Shown: piece by piece, positions 1 through 9,208 of the stretch | Layout of the letters: each line of letters starts with the position of its first letter | Position numbering within the stretch: the stretch's first letter is position 1 | Source of the DNA: Nonlabens antarcticus | Lineage (GTDB): Bacteria; Bacteroidota; Bacteroidia; Flavobacteriales; Flavobacteriaceae | DNA length: 64,000 nucleotides | Direction: 5' to 3' | Assembly: GCF_015356755.1 (NCBI RefSeq) | Contig: NZ_JADFCO010000056.1 | Location: 1-64,000 of the forward strand | The notes under the pieces: generated by a model | The model's database searches: none | What the model was told of the DNA's origin: nothing | The model's input: the letters and a program-made list of their open reading frames with translations, nothing else | Made by a program: the position numbers and the translations under genes

Positions 1-74
1 CGTTGAGCTTTAAGTAATAAATTTAATCCTTCAATAATCTGTATCGGTTATTTAGGACGAGACAATTTTATTAA

Positions 75-308
75 CTAGTTATCGTCAGTTTTGACTTTCT
101 CAACGTTACCGTTGTCATCATATTTGATTTTAGTCTCACTTCCGTCTTCGTTTTCGATCTTTACTTTGTCATCAGAAACCTCGACATTATCACCGTTGTC
201 AATCATTTCTTGAGCATTTTCCTCTGCAGTTTTATCTTCTTCACGACAGGAAACGAAAGCAGCTGCTAGAGCAATAGAGAAAAGGAATACTTTGAAAATA
301 GTTTTCAT
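75..308 (-). CDS. Small acidic lipoprotein, unknown function
   Basis: A 77-residue protein with a lysine-started hydrophobic signal ending in a lipobox (AAFVSC, Cys about residue 21), so it is probably a lipoprotein anchored in the periplasm or outer membrane. The mature part is short, strongly acidic and repetitive: alternating Asp/Glu, Lys and Asn in two hairpin-like segments (DGSETKIKYDDNGNVEKVK). That resembles short beta-hairpin repeats of Bacteroidota secreted proteins, but I do not recognise a family. It is separated from the upstream amylase gene by a terminator, so it is probably transcribed on its own. Confidence 0.7.
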   Translation of the reverse strand: MKTIFKVFLFSIALAAAFVSCREEDKTAEENAQEMIDNGDNVEVSDDKVKIENEDGSETKIKYDDNGNVEKVKTDDN

Positions 309-371
309 TATAAATTGATTTAGGGATCAAATGTATATAAATAAAGCGATAGCGAAACCAAATTAAATTAA

Positions 372-399
372 AAAACCTGCCTTGGGAAAGACAGGTTTT
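372..399 (-). terminator. Rho-independent terminator after the secreted amylase gene
   Basis: Inverted repeat AAAACCTG(C/T)C with a short A/C-rich loop. It is followed by a T run on both strands, so it can work in either direction. It lies just downstream of the minus-strand amylase gene and upstream of the small lipoprotein gene. Confidence 0.7.
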
Positions 400-529
400 T
401 GTAACCAAATTATTTTGAAAAGAGTAAAGGTTACTTTAAGATAAATAAAACCGTTAGGGATAGTGTTATTCATCAGTTGTGAATTTAATGACTTTTTTGG
501 ATAAAAAAGAAATTCTATGTTATAAATGA

Positions 530-3295
530 CTATTCTGTCGCTTTTTTGATAAATTTAATAGACGAACTGCTTCCATCCGTGTTTAATACCTTAATAAGGT
601 AGACGCCAGTAGATAAATCTGAGATATTATAGAGCTCTTTACTACCCTCAATTCGCTTTACAAGTTGACCTGTCATAGTGTAAATCTTAATCTCAGCAAC
701 ATCCATACTCAATCGAAAACTAGAGCTCGTGGGATTTGGAAACAATCGAATGGTATTCTCGATGACGCTGTCAGTAACACTGGCAGTAGTAGATAAAGCC
801 TTATTACTAAATAAACGATACCCACCAGGCTCCAGGGTGATTAATGCATTCTGATTTGTGACATTCATCGATTCCTTTGAGAAATATTCATACCAGGTTC
901 CAGTCTCTGTAAATTGTGGAGCCATGTTCTTAGTTATCACATCAAAATTTGCAACCACGATAACGTCAAATTCCGCTCCTTTGAGTTGAATTCTTTTTAC
1001 AAGACCAGAAAGATCGAGTTCATTATTTACACTATTAAAAGTTGCAGGGTATTTGGTTTTTAGTTTAATGATCTCACCAGTTACTTTATAAAGATCAAGT
1101 CTGTTAGCATCTGTAGAATAACCGTTAGAAAACGCTACAGGTTTTCTAGCCAGGCGATCGTTATTTAATTCCTTATCATATCCTAACTCACCGAATTGCC
1201 AAAGCATTTTGGGACCCGGAATGCTGTATTGAATCGCAGCGATGGCTTCCTGACGGTCTAAAGCCACTGAAAGAGACTTCACTTGATAAGTAGGATTTGA
1301 ATTATTCCCGAATTTCAGGGTCTGGTAAACGACCCTCTCCTCATCGTGACTTTCTGCATAGGATACTAAATGAAGATCCTTAAAATCTCTGTTGGCATGA
1401 TATGCTCTTGATAGATCTGACTGCGATGAATATCCAAGGGAATTTTGCTTGTATTCTTGCGTCATTTTACCCCATAGCATAAAACCAATATCAGCAAGAG
1501 CTTTTTCTTCTTGATTCTCAGATAAATGTTCTAAAATCAAATAAATATCATCATCATTATTTACTAGGAGAAAATCTCGGTATTCCGTAAGAATGTCAAC
1601 GCGCGATTGATCATATTTCCCCCATAATTCTACATTCCCGCTAGTATTATTTTGGGTAAATCCTTTAGATAAATCAAATCGAAAACCATCGATCTTAAAT
1701 TCTGATAGAAAATATTGCATGGTTTGCTTCACATATTCTTTAGTCCAGCGGCTTTCATGGTTGAAATCAGTACCTACACTAAATGGGTGTTTTGCCGTCT
1801 CATTTAAATAGGGATTATCTGACCCAGCGTTGAAACCACTGGCGTCCGGCCACATCTGGACTAAAGGGCTTTGGCTAAATGCTTGATTATACACAATATC
1901 TACAATTACTGCAATTCCACGAGAATGCAATAAGTCTACCAGTTCTTTGAATTTTTCTGGAGTTCCATAGGCTTTGTCAAGTGCTCCATGGAACTTAGGA
2001 TTGTAACCCCAACTGTCTGTTCCTTCAAATTCATTTAAAGGCATAAATTCAACCGCATTGATTCCTAGACCTGTTAGATAATCAATCTTATCAATGACTG
2101 CTTGAAAGGAATCAGATTCTGAGAAATCGCGCACTAAAAGCTCATAAATCACTAAATTCTCATTATCTGGTCTTGCGAAATCTGTTACGTTCCAATTGTA
2201 TTCGGCTTTTTGATAGGTATATAAAGTAAGATCTCCAGTAGTTTTACCAGTAGGGTAGACGGGTAAGTTGGGAAAATTACCGGCTTTTATAAACGGGTCA
2301 CTTCCTGGATCTAATATCAATGTACTGAATGGATCTGCTATTTTGATCTTATCGTCGACAATATATTGGTATTTAAATGTAGACTCCTTTGTAAACGTAG
2401 TTGCCGGTAAAGTGACCCAAAAATAATCTCCATCCTTTTTCATTTGAGTTTCTAGCGAGGGATTCCAGTCATTAAAACTACCGATTAGCAATGAACTTGA
2501 CTTTCCAGGTGCTGCAAGAAGAAAGGTGACGCTTCCATCACTATTTTCATTTACACCGTTTTTAATGCCGCTCGGTCTTACCTGATTTTGAACCGTCGCA
2601 GGAACAAAAACATTGATAGCATCAGTAGCTGTCTCATTACCATTAATTGCTGTAAACACGATGTCATAAGAACCTGGAGCCGTAAATGTGAAGGGGTAAC
2701 TTATAGAAGTGCTATTTGCTGTGGCGACCGATGAACCGTTTACTGTCAGGCTCAAAGTACTGGTCATAGAACTATTGCCCTTGATAACGATCTGTTCGTT
2801 GACAGCATAAATATTGTCGTCTTTTGGAGACGTTATAACAGCAATTAAACCTGGAGGGAAAATCTGCAGCTTAAAGTCATCTGTTTGTTTAGGTTTGTTG
2901 CTATTACTGCCGGGATTCCCGTTTGGTCCGTTGGCATTTCTAATGACGAGGTCAATGGCGGTAATCGTTTCTGTCGTAGGATCAACCCCAAAATACTCGT
3001 TCAACGTTGGCCCTAAAGTTATTTCAAATAGATTTTGTCCCGTCTTGGTAAAAGTAGGATTGATGGCAGTGTCATTGGTGAAAAAGTCACCCTTTACATT
3101 TTGGAATGCTACATTATTGATAGTAACGCCAGCGTAAAGATGTATGGTCTGGGTGGTGTTTTCTAAGGCAGTTCCAGTGGCATCAAAAATGATGGTTATT
3201 GTTTGATCTGCTGTAGGAGTAGAGGATGATGTTGACACTTGCGCTTTCGCGAAAGCGAACATACATACCATTAATAGGAGTAGATATTTTTTCAT
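530..3295 (-). CDS. Secreted GH13 alpha-amylase with type IX secretion sorting domain
   Basis: A 921-residue exported glycoside hydrolase. The signal peptide ends FAFAKA-Q, coded by the 16-bp palindrome. An N-terminal domain of roughly 130 residues is followed by E-set/CBM48-like beta domains (residues about 240-340, with GSFNDWNP) and a GH13 (beta/alpha)8 barrel. Catalytic residues are visible: nucleophile Asp541 in GFRFD, acid/base Glu589 in LILEH and the His650-Asp651 pair in SHDEER. The last 70 residues form a type A C-terminal sorting domain (starting LFPNPTS), so the enzyme is inferred to be secreted or surface-attached by the T9SS. It is the last gene of the minus-strand SusC-SusD-SusE set and presumably makes the first cuts in starch or glycogen. 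A short gap with a terminator separates it from the SusE gene, so it may also have its own promoter. Confidence 0.93.
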   Translation of the reverse strand: MKKYLLLLMVCMFAFAKAQVSTSSSTPTADQTITIIFDATGTALENTTQTIHLYAGVTINNVAFQNVKGDFFTNDTAINPTFTKTGQNLFEITLGPTLNEYFGVDPTTETITAIDLVIRNANGPNGNPGSNSNKPKQTDDFKLQIFPPGLIAVITSPKDDNIYAVNEQIVIKGNSSMTSTLSLTVNGSSVATANSTSISYPFTFTAPGSYDIVFTAINGNETATDAINVFVPATVQNQVRPSGIKNGVNENSDGSVTFLLAAPGKSSSLLIGSFNDWNPSLETQMKKDGDYFWVTLPATTFTKESTFKYQYIVDDKIKIADPFSTLILDPGSDPFIKAGNFPNLPVYPTGKTTGDLTLYTYQKAEYNWNVTDFARPDNENLVIYELLVRDFSESDSFQAVIDKIDYLTGLGINAVEFMPLNEFEGTDSWGYNPKFHGALDKAYGTPEKFKELVDLLHSRGIAVIVDIVYNQAFSQSPLVQMWPDASGFNAGSDNPYLNETAKHPFSVGTDFNHESRWTKEYVKQTMQYFLSEFKIDGFRFDLSKGFTQNNTSGNVELWGKYDQSRVDILTEYRDFLLVNNDDDIYLILEHLSENQEEKALADIGFMLWGKMTQEYKQNSLGYSSQSDLSRAYHANRDFKDLHLVSYAESHDEERVVYQTLKFGNNSNPTYQVKSLSVALDRQEAIAAIQYSIPGPKMLWQFGELGYDKELNNDRLARKPVAFSNGYSTDANRLDLYKVTGEIIKLKTKYPATFNSVNNELDLSGLVKRIQLKGAEFDVIVVANFDVITKNMAPQFTETGTWYEYFSKESMNVTNQNALITLEPGGYRLFSNKALSTTASVTDSVIENTIRLFPNPTSSSFRLSMDVAEIKIYTMTGQLVKRIEGSKELYNISDLSTGVYLIKVLNTDGSSSSIKFIKKATE
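3242..3257. repeat. 16-bp palindrome copy 1 (coding, AFAKA frame)
   Basis: Exact CGCTTTCGCGAAAGCG. It encodes the C-region of the amylase signal peptide (FAFAKA just before Gln), so the repeat provides the signal peptidase AxA site. Confidence 0.95.
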
Positions 3296-3313
3296 AATAG
3301 TCTTGTATATAGA

Positions 3314-3341
3314 GCAAAAAAAAGGGCTGCGAACAGCCCTT
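3314..3341 (-). terminator. Rho-independent terminator after SusE-like gene
   Basis: An 8-bp perfect stem AAGGGCTG/CAGCCCTT with a 4-nt loop. It is followed on the minus strand by a run of eight T. It lies between the SusE-like gene and the T9SS amylase gene, so part of the transcription from the susC promoter probably stops here. Confidence 0.85.
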
Positions 3342-3359
3342 AAAGTTTAAATCGGAATC

Positions 3360-4499
3360 TTATTCTTCTACTGGTATGAAGATAAACCTACCATCAAGGT
3401 CATTAAAAAAGACGTTGTAAGTTCCCGCAGATGCTGGAATATTAGGATCGCCATTATTTGATCCCTGACCTATATAACTACTGGTGTCGTCGCCCCAGCT
3501 TGTATCCCACGCGTCATTTGCTCTGAATTTAATATCACCAGAACCTACTACAAGGTTTCTAATGCTCCACTGGTGTGGATCAAACGTTGACTGTATTAAG
3601 TTGATGTCTGGACCACCAAAACCATTATCGGGAAATGCGTCTCCTAAAAGACCGATGCTCGTGTAAGTCGCTGCAGTGGCGGCAGTAGTATTAGGCGTAA
3701 TTGTAACGCTGGATTCACCCTCAGACGTATTAGTCACGCCAGTAATATCTATAACGAAATCGTAGTAACCAGCAGCGGGAGCTACAAGATTGTCTGGATC
3801 TGAGCCGTTGCCATCATTTACGCCTACCTTTCCATTACGTCCACCATATTGTGGTTGCCAGTTTCCTAAACTTGAAAGAACCTTAAACTCATCAGCATTG
3901 AAATATCCAGTATATCGGTAAACGTTATTGTCCTCTAGATCTATGAACAAAGCTGGGTTTGTCTTGTCGTTTCCTGAACCATTATCCCATCCTGGAGCTG
4001 TAGCAGCTCCTACTAAATATAAAGGATTGAAAGGATACCCTACATATGGAGTAATTGTTAATGAAATATCATCAGAAGCAATAGCCTTTACAGTTGGATC
4101 GTTTGTAGTAGCAATCACACGGGCCTTGAAAGCCAGGGATGTTCCATTCTCACCGCCTAGAGCAAGAGCTGCATCATTTAATTGCGAATAATTAATCGCA
4201 GCATCCACACCAGAAGATTGCGCCAGTACATATGGTTTAGAGTAATCGCCGGTTATAGAATCCACTTGAACAGTATAAGTCATTGCGACAGGAAGATCAA
4301 GGGTGATCGCATCCCAATTGAAGCGCTCTGCTAATTGATCCCGATTATCTGATGTCACTACAAAGGATCCCGATTGTGGAGATAAATTTAATTTCCGAGA
4401 TTGATTTGTGTCTAATGTGAATTGCTCCTCGTCTTCAGAACAGGATGCAATACCTGCGATGATCGCAAGTCCCATAAATAAGCTATAGATTTTTTTCAT
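3360..4499 (-). CDS. SusE/SusF-like starch-binding outer-membrane lipoprotein
   Basis: About 379 residues from the chosen start, a Met followed by KKIYSLFMGLAII and a lipobox GIASC. An in-frame Met 20 codons upstream would put a polar stretch before the signal and overlap susD, so it was rejected. The N-terminal part is an immunoglobulin-like SusE N-domain. The rest holds two beta-rich carbohydrate-binding modules, the first with YLVGAATAPGW and the second near residues 280-375, the arrangement of SusE/SusF proteins. The expected role is a cell-surface maltooligosaccharide-binding protein that helps SusCD hold starch. It sits 28 bp downstream of susD in the same transcription direction and has its own terminator. 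Confidence 0.85.
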   Translation of the reverse strand: MKKIYSLFMGLAIIAGIASCSEDEEQFTLDTNQSRKLNLSPQSGSFVVTSDNRDQLAERFNWDAITLDLPVAMTYTVQVDSITGDYSKPYVLAQSSGVDAAINYSQLNDAALALGGENGTSLAFKARVIATTNDPTVKAIASDDISLTITPYVGYPFNPLYLVGAATAPGWDNGSGNDKTNPALFIDLEDNNVYRYTGYFNADEFKVLSSLGNWQPQYGGRNGKVGVNDGNGSDPDNLVAPAAGYYDFVIDITGVTNTSEGESSVTITPNTTAATAATYTSIGLLGDAFPDNGFGGPDINLIQSTFDPHQWSIRNLVVGSGDIKFRANDAWDTSWGDDTSSYIGQGSNNGDPNIPASAGTYNVFFNDLDGRFIFIPVEE

Positions 4500-4527
4500 T
4501 TTGATGTTTTTTAAATGATCCGATTTA

Positions 4528-6123
4528 TTAATATCCAGGATTCTGGATGAGGTTGTCATTAAGGTTTAGTTGTTCTGCCGGGACTGGAAACAAGTCTCTA
4601 AATTGAGGAGTCGTTATGCCTGATTGCACGTTGCCTTTCCATGCCCACGTTCCATTTACAGAGAACTGATTGAAACGTATTAAATCTTGTCTTCTATGAG
4701 TTTCCCAATATAATTCTCGTCCTCTTTCCGCAAGAATAAATGTTAGGTTTAGATCATTTGCTGCTATGTTACTGCCCGAATTACCATAAGCACGTTCTCT
4801 TAAAATATTGATGTAATTCACTGCTTGACCAGTGCTACCGCCCCCACCTCTAAGGTTTGCTTCAGCATACATCAAATAAGCATCTGCCAGTCTGAAGACT
4901 GGAAAATCGATGTCGACAAAATCTCCAGATGGATCAGAACCAGCTGTTCCATCAACATTGACATTTTTAAACTTTGAAATAGCAAAACCGTTCGTGAATT
5001 TACTCTGATCAGCAATTTTCTTTGTTTGGTCTTGAGTAAAGAAAAGCTCTCTACCATCAGCGCTGTTTTCTTCACCTGGAAATAACTCTACAAATTGAGG
5101 CGTCGTTCTGATACCAGCCCATCCACCATTAATTCCGAAATTTCCAGCATCCATTTTTCCACCTACTGGCGCATGAGTCAAGAACGTAGTTCCTCCAAAA
5201 GTTCTCGTTTTTAAACCATCATAATTTATGGTCCAGATAAATTCATTTTGACTTCCGTTAGACCCGTTATCAGCAAGAAAAAGATTTTGATAGGGTTTGC
5301 TGGTGTCAACACTATATCCCGCAGTAATCACTTTCTCAGTGTACGTGATTACCTCTGTATTTCTAGCAGTACCTGTATAAACGTCTGCATTCAAATAGAG
5401 TTTTGCAAGAGTCATCCAGACCGTAGCTTGATCTGCTCTACCATAAGGGTTCATTCTTGCAGGAGTAATTTTATCTTCAATGTCAAGGAGTTCTGACTCT
5501 ATATAGGTAAACAAGTCTGCTCTTTCAATAAGTTGTCCTGGAATTTTAGGATCTGTGGTTTCATCCTGGAAAGGCATCCCACCAAACATGTCCATACCGT
5601 GATAATAAGAGAATGCCCGTAGAAATCTAGCTTCATTGCGATAGGCTCTAATATTGACCCGATCAGATTCCTGAATACCGTTCTGATCTAGTTTAGCTTC
5701 GGTTGTGTTTTTTAAAAAGTCATTAGCTAGAGCTACTTGATAGGTTATTCTGGAATACATAGCACGTATGTACTGGTTACCATCACTCCACTGCTGTCTT
5801 TGGAAATCCTGAATACCCTCATCTCCCCATGCGATTACCGCCTCATCAGTCGGGAGTTCGCTAAGCTTCCATAAGTTACGGGTATAACTGGAGAAACCTC
5901 CATCAATTCCTTGAATGTCAGCATCAGCATCGCCGCCACCTTGCCCGCCTAAAGTGATACCGCCGTAAACCTTAGCGATCAAACCCTCATAAGCTGCCGG
6001 ATCTGAAAGTAATTGACCTTCTGTAATTTGCTCACCGCGTGGCTGTAAATCCAGTGTATCCTCACAGCCTACTAAGGCTAGGATCGCTACTGCAGCACCC
6101 AATAAATATTTATAAATTTTCAT
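4528..6123 (-). CDS. SusD/RagB-family nutrient-binding outer-membrane lipoprotein
   Basis: A 531-residue protein with lipobox LALVGC and the family's opening DTLDLQPRGEQIT. It has the TPR-like helical body, with FLRAFSYYHGMDMFGGMPF matching the conserved RAFxYYxLxxxFGxxP signature, and a C-terminal SusD domain ending in an FRDLFPVPAEQL motif typical of the family. It forms the lid of the SusC transporter and binds maltooligosaccharides. The gene starts 6 bp after the susC stop, the standard Bacteroidota pairing. The neighbouring GH13 and maltose phosphorylase genes indicate an alpha-glucan substrate. Confidence 0.93.
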   Translation of the reverse strand: MKIYKYLLGAAVAILALVGCEDTLDLQPRGEQITEGQLLSDPAAYEGLIAKVYGGITLGGQGGGDADADIQGIDGGFSSYTRNLWKLSELPTDEAVIAWGDEGIQDFQRQQWSDGNQYIRAMYSRITYQVALANDFLKNTTEAKLDQNGIQESDRVNIRAYRNEARFLRAFSYYHGMDMFGGMPFQDETTDPKIPGQLIERADLFTYIESELLDIEDKITPARMNPYGRADQATVWMTLAKLYLNADVYTGTARNTEVITYTEKVITAGYSVDTSKPYQNLFLADNGSNGSQNEFIWTINYDGLKTRTFGGTTFLTHAPVGGKMDAGNFGINGGWAGIRTTPQFVELFPGEENSADGRELFFTQDQTKKIADQSKFTNGFAISKFKNVNVDGTAGSDPSGDFVDIDFPVFRLADAYLMYAEANLRGGGGSTGQAVNYINILRERAYGNSGSNIAANDLNLTFILAERGRELYWETHRRQDLIRFNQFSVNGTWAWKGNVQSGITTPQFRDLFPVPAEQLNLNDNLIQNPGY

Positions 6124-6129
6124 AGTTTT

Positions 6130-9018
6130 TTATTTTAATGTGAAACCTATACCTAAGACGAAACTTCTACTTCTAGGGTAAATCGTGTTATCGATACCAC
6201 CGCTAACCTCAGGATCTAATCCATCGTAGTCTGTAATAGTAAACAGGTTTGTTCCTGTAATTGAGGTTCTTATATCAACTCTGTCGCCAGGAAAAGTATA
6301 TCCTATCGTTGCATTGTCCAGTTTCAAGAAATCTGCTTTCTGTATATAGTAATCTGAAAAGTACTGAGGATCTGTGAATTGACTGTCAAATATATCTGTA
6401 GTACTATTCGTATAGAAGTCTCCCGGATTGTTGAAGATATTAGAATACGTTGCACTGTTAGAATCTACATTATTGTAATTGTAAAGACCTGCAGATCCTC
6501 TTAAGGTAAAGCTCAAGGATAAATTCTTATAATTTAGGTTTGAGGTAAATCCATAGTAAGCATCTGGATTTGCTTTCTTATAGCGCACTCTGTCGGCACT
6601 ATTTATAAGATTATCTCCATTAGTATCGAGGAATACGCCGTCTAATGGATTTCCTTCTTGATCGTACACTTGTCTAAAAATATGGAAAGAACTTGGGTCA
6701 GAACCTACTGCCCATTCTTGAATGGTATTTCCTACACCTCCTGCGATGCCACCCACAGCAACTGGGTTGTTGTTAGGTCCCGCAAGATTAGTAATCTCAA
6801 TTTCACTAAATGTTAGGTTTGCACCTATATTCCAATTAAAATTTTCAGATTCAACTAGCTTAGCATCAAGACCGAATTCCAACCCTCTACTTAATGTATT
6901 ACCCACATTCTGGATTCCAAAATTTTCAAGTCCACCCGCAGCTATAGGAGCAAACTGCAGTAGATCTGATGTTTCACGATAATAGGCATCTGCACTACCG
7001 GTCAAACGATCGTTGAAGAACCCTAAGTCTAAACCTACATTGTATTGTGCTGTTTCTTCCCATTTAAGATCCTGAGTTCCTTCTGGTCTAATAGTAGGAA
7101 CAAAACGATCCCCAAATTGAACTTGTGCTTCCGGTTGTCCTGGAGTAAATACTTGAAGGAAAGAGAATTGCTCTCCTATTTCCTGTTGTCCCGTAACCCC
7201 ATAGCCACCTCTTAATTTAAGCTGAGAAATGAACCCGCTATTCTGAATAAAATCTAGGTTGGTGAATTTTAATGCAACGCTGGCTCCACCAAACGTTCCG
7301 AAACGTTCTTCCGTTGAAAAACGGGAAGATCCATCTCTGGAAAGGCTACCGGATAAGACAACAAAATCTTGTATGTCAAATGTCAAACGACCGAAAAAAG
7401 ATACCAACCTATTATCGGTTGGGAAAAATCTAGGATCTAGCAAAGCACCATTTAATGAACTAATGGTAGTGTTCTGTCTAGTGAAATCTTGATATGCACC
7501 ACCTGCGGTTGCTTCTACATCAGTACCTAAGTTATCTAATGTTTTTTTATAATCAATGCGACCATTTAAAAGAATGTTTCTTCTGATTCCTTCGTTTAGG
7601 AAAATCGATCCGTTGCCAAAAAATCCAGCACCAGAATTTGCAGAGCGTATGGAGTAGGCATCAAACTCGTTGTAATCAAACCCAGCATTTCCATCAAGTG
7701 AAAGACCTTCTACAAACGGTATCTTATAATTTGCATTCAAATTCATTCTGATTTGGGAGTTGTCCGTTTCATCATCCAGACTTTCAAGTAATCCTACCGG
7801 GTTTTTAGGAGCATTTACTTCTAAACCACCATTCGTGTAAAATTCGTAAAAACCGTTTACAGAGTTACCAGGATCAGTAGATCTAACAGGTCTTGTAGGA
7901 TCAAAAACAATGGCGCTTCCTATGGCGCCGCCGTCTGCATTTCCTATTTCTTCTAGAGCTCCTTGAGCGGTATAGGTCAATTTAAGGTCATTATTGAAGG
8001 CACGTTGCGTGACTGCAATGTTGATGGTAGAACGGCGATAGTCTGAAGTTTTCAATGTTCCTTCTTCATTAACCTGACTCAATCCCAATCGCAATGAAGT
8101 GGATTCAAAACCTTTTGAGATAGTCAGATTGTGATAACCTCTGGTCCCAGTTTGATAAATTTCGTTTTGCCAGTCCGTATTGCTATCTCCTAATAAATTT
8201 AAGTCTTGACCACGATCAGCGGCGAGTTGCCTAAATTGATCTGCCGTTAAAACATCTACAGAATTGGTATTTTTATTTACAGAAAATTGGGCGTCATAAC
8301 TAACAGCCCAATCGCTGTTTAACCTTGCTCTTTTAGTAGTAATAAGAATCACACCGTTTGAGGCGCGGTTACCATATATCGCAGTAGCACTTGCATCTTT
8401 TAAAATGGTGTAACTCTCAATATCGTTAGGATTTAAACTATTCAGGTTAGAATTAGATTGATCTAGCGGCACACCATCGACAACATATAATGGATCTTTT
8501 GTGGCGCTTAAGGTAGAACCAGCACGAACCCTGATAGTAGGACCGTCTCCAGGTTTACCGCTAGGAGCCACTACTTGTACACCTGCTGCTTTACCTGCAA
8601 GCTGTTGACCTGGAGACACAATTGCTCCACGGTTAAAATCATCATCGCTAACCGTTGTTTGAGCGGCAGTAACGTTTTGCTGTTTTACCGTACCATAACC
8701 TATTAAAACAATCGCGTCCAGTTGTGAGGCATCTTCTTGTAAGACTACGTTGATTACATTTTGTCCAGAATATTGAATTTCCTGGGCGGCATAACCTAGG
8801 TAATTGATAACGATAATTGATCCTTCAGGGACGTTATTCAGTATGTATTTCCCATCAAAATCTGTAGCGGTACCTATGCTCGAGCCTTTCACAATAACAG
8901 ATGCTCCCAGTACTGGAAGGTTATTTGTTGCTTCCGTTACTGTTCCTGAAATGCTCTGTGCGACTGCCAGCAGAGGCAATACTAGAAACAGCAAAGCGAT
9001 TTTTAATTTTTGATTCAT
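6130..9018 (-). CDS. SusC/RagA-family TonB-linked outer-membrane transporter
   Basis: A 962-residue protein. The signal peptide ends AVAQ. A carboxypeptidase-like regulatory domain follows (residues about 22-95, with GTATDFDGKYILNNVPEG and YLGYA). A plug domain then carries the hallmark DPLYVVDGVP and ILKDASATAIYGNRASNGVILITTK-type region, and a beta-barrel ends in an aromatic-rich strand. It imports maltooligosaccharides through TonB energy together with the adjacent SusD. It is the first gene of the minus-strand unit and diverges from the LacI-type regulator. The shared intergenic region holds a LacI-type operator, so repression by that regulator is likely. Confidence 0.95.
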   Translation of the reverse strand: MNQKLKIALLFLVLPLLAVAQSISGTVTEATNNLPVLGASVIVKGSSIGTATDFDGKYILNNVPEGSIIVINYLGYAAQEIQYSGQNVINVVLQEDASQLDAIVLIGYGTVKQQNVTAAQTTVSDDDFNRGAIVSPGQQLAGKAAGVQVVAPSGKPGDGPTIRVRAGSTLSATKDPLYVVDGVPLDQSNSNLNSLNPNDIESYTILKDASATAIYGNRASNGVILITTKRARLNSDWAVSYDAQFSVNKNTNSVDVLTADQFRQLAADRGQDLNLLGDSNTDWQNEIYQTGTRGYHNLTISKGFESTSLRLGLSQVNEEGTLKTSDYRRSTINIAVTQRAFNNDLKLTYTAQGALEEIGNADGGAIGSAIVFDPTRPVRSTDPGNSVNGFYEFYTNGGLEVNAPKNPVGLLESLDDETDNSQIRMNLNANYKIPFVEGLSLDGNAGFDYNEFDAYSIRSANSGAGFFGNGSIFLNEGIRRNILLNGRIDYKKTLDNLGTDVEATAGGAYQDFTRQNTTISSLNGALLDPRFFPTDNRLVSFFGRLTFDIQDFVVLSGSLSRDGSSRFSTEERFGTFGGASVALKFTNLDFIQNSGFISQLKLRGGYGVTGQQEIGEQFSFLQVFTPGQPEAQVQFGDRFVPTIRPEGTQDLKWEETAQYNVGLDLGFFNDRLTGSADAYYRETSDLLQFAPIAAGGLENFGIQNVGNTLSRGLEFGLDAKLVESENFNWNIGANLTFSEIEITNLAGPNNNPVAVGGIAGGVGNTIQEWAVGSDPSSFHIFRQVYDQEGNPLDGVFLDTNGDNLINSADRVRYKKANPDAYYGFTSNLNYKNLSLSFTLRGSAGLYNYNNVDSNSATYSNIFNNPGDFYTNSTTDIFDSQFTDPQYFSDYYIQKADFLKLDNATIGYTFPGDRVDIRTSITGTNLFTITDYDGLDPEVSGGIDNTIYPRSRSFVLGIGFTLK

Positions 9019-9048
9019 TTCTGAAGTTTGAGTTAATAATTAGAGGTA

Positions 9049-9070
9049 GTCTTCTTCTCACACGGCATAA
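9049..9070. promoter_or_regulatory. Sequence motif shared with the MFS transporter leader
   Basis: The block GTCTTCTTC + TCACACG + GCATAA lies 31-52 bp upstream of susC. A near-identical block, one base shorter, lies at 10284-10304 before the MFS transporter gene. Two matches of about 20 positions in front of two operons of one pathway suggest a common regulatory or RNA element. Read on the susC coding strand, it would fall just after a TAGTTTTA element that resembles the -7 box. Confidence 0.5.
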
Positions 9071-9117
9071 AACTATGTAAATAAAACGTTAAGGAAATGT
9101 TTCCAGTGGTGTTTCTA

Positions 9118-9131
9118 CGAAAACGTTTTCG
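9118..9131. promoter_or_regulatory. Putative LacI-family operator
   Basis: The perfect 14-bp palindrome CGAAAACGTTTTCG matches the usual LacI/GalR-family operator layout (GAAA-n-CG-n-TTTC with a central CpG). It lies between the divergent susC and lacI-type genes, about 78 bp upstream of the regulator start. It is the likely binding site of the adjacent regulator. Confidence 0.7.
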
Positions 9132-9164
9132 GCTTTTTATAGTTCTGTTTAATGAAGTATATTT

Positions 9165-9180
9165 AGCTTTCGCGAAAGCG
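9165..9180. repeat. 16-bp palindrome copy 2 (intergenic, 15/16)
   Basis: AGCTTTCGCGAAAGCG: the first base is A instead of C, and the inner 14 bp are a perfect palindrome. It is located 28 bp upstream of the LacI-type gene start. Confidence 0.9.
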
Positions 9181-9208
9181 TAAGTCCCTCCATATAAAAC
9201 CATAATTG

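Noticed and set aside
2814-3137. Reading frame opposite the secreted amylase gene
   Set aside because: Shadow of a well-supported gene; no family motif, low-complexity hydrophobic content only.
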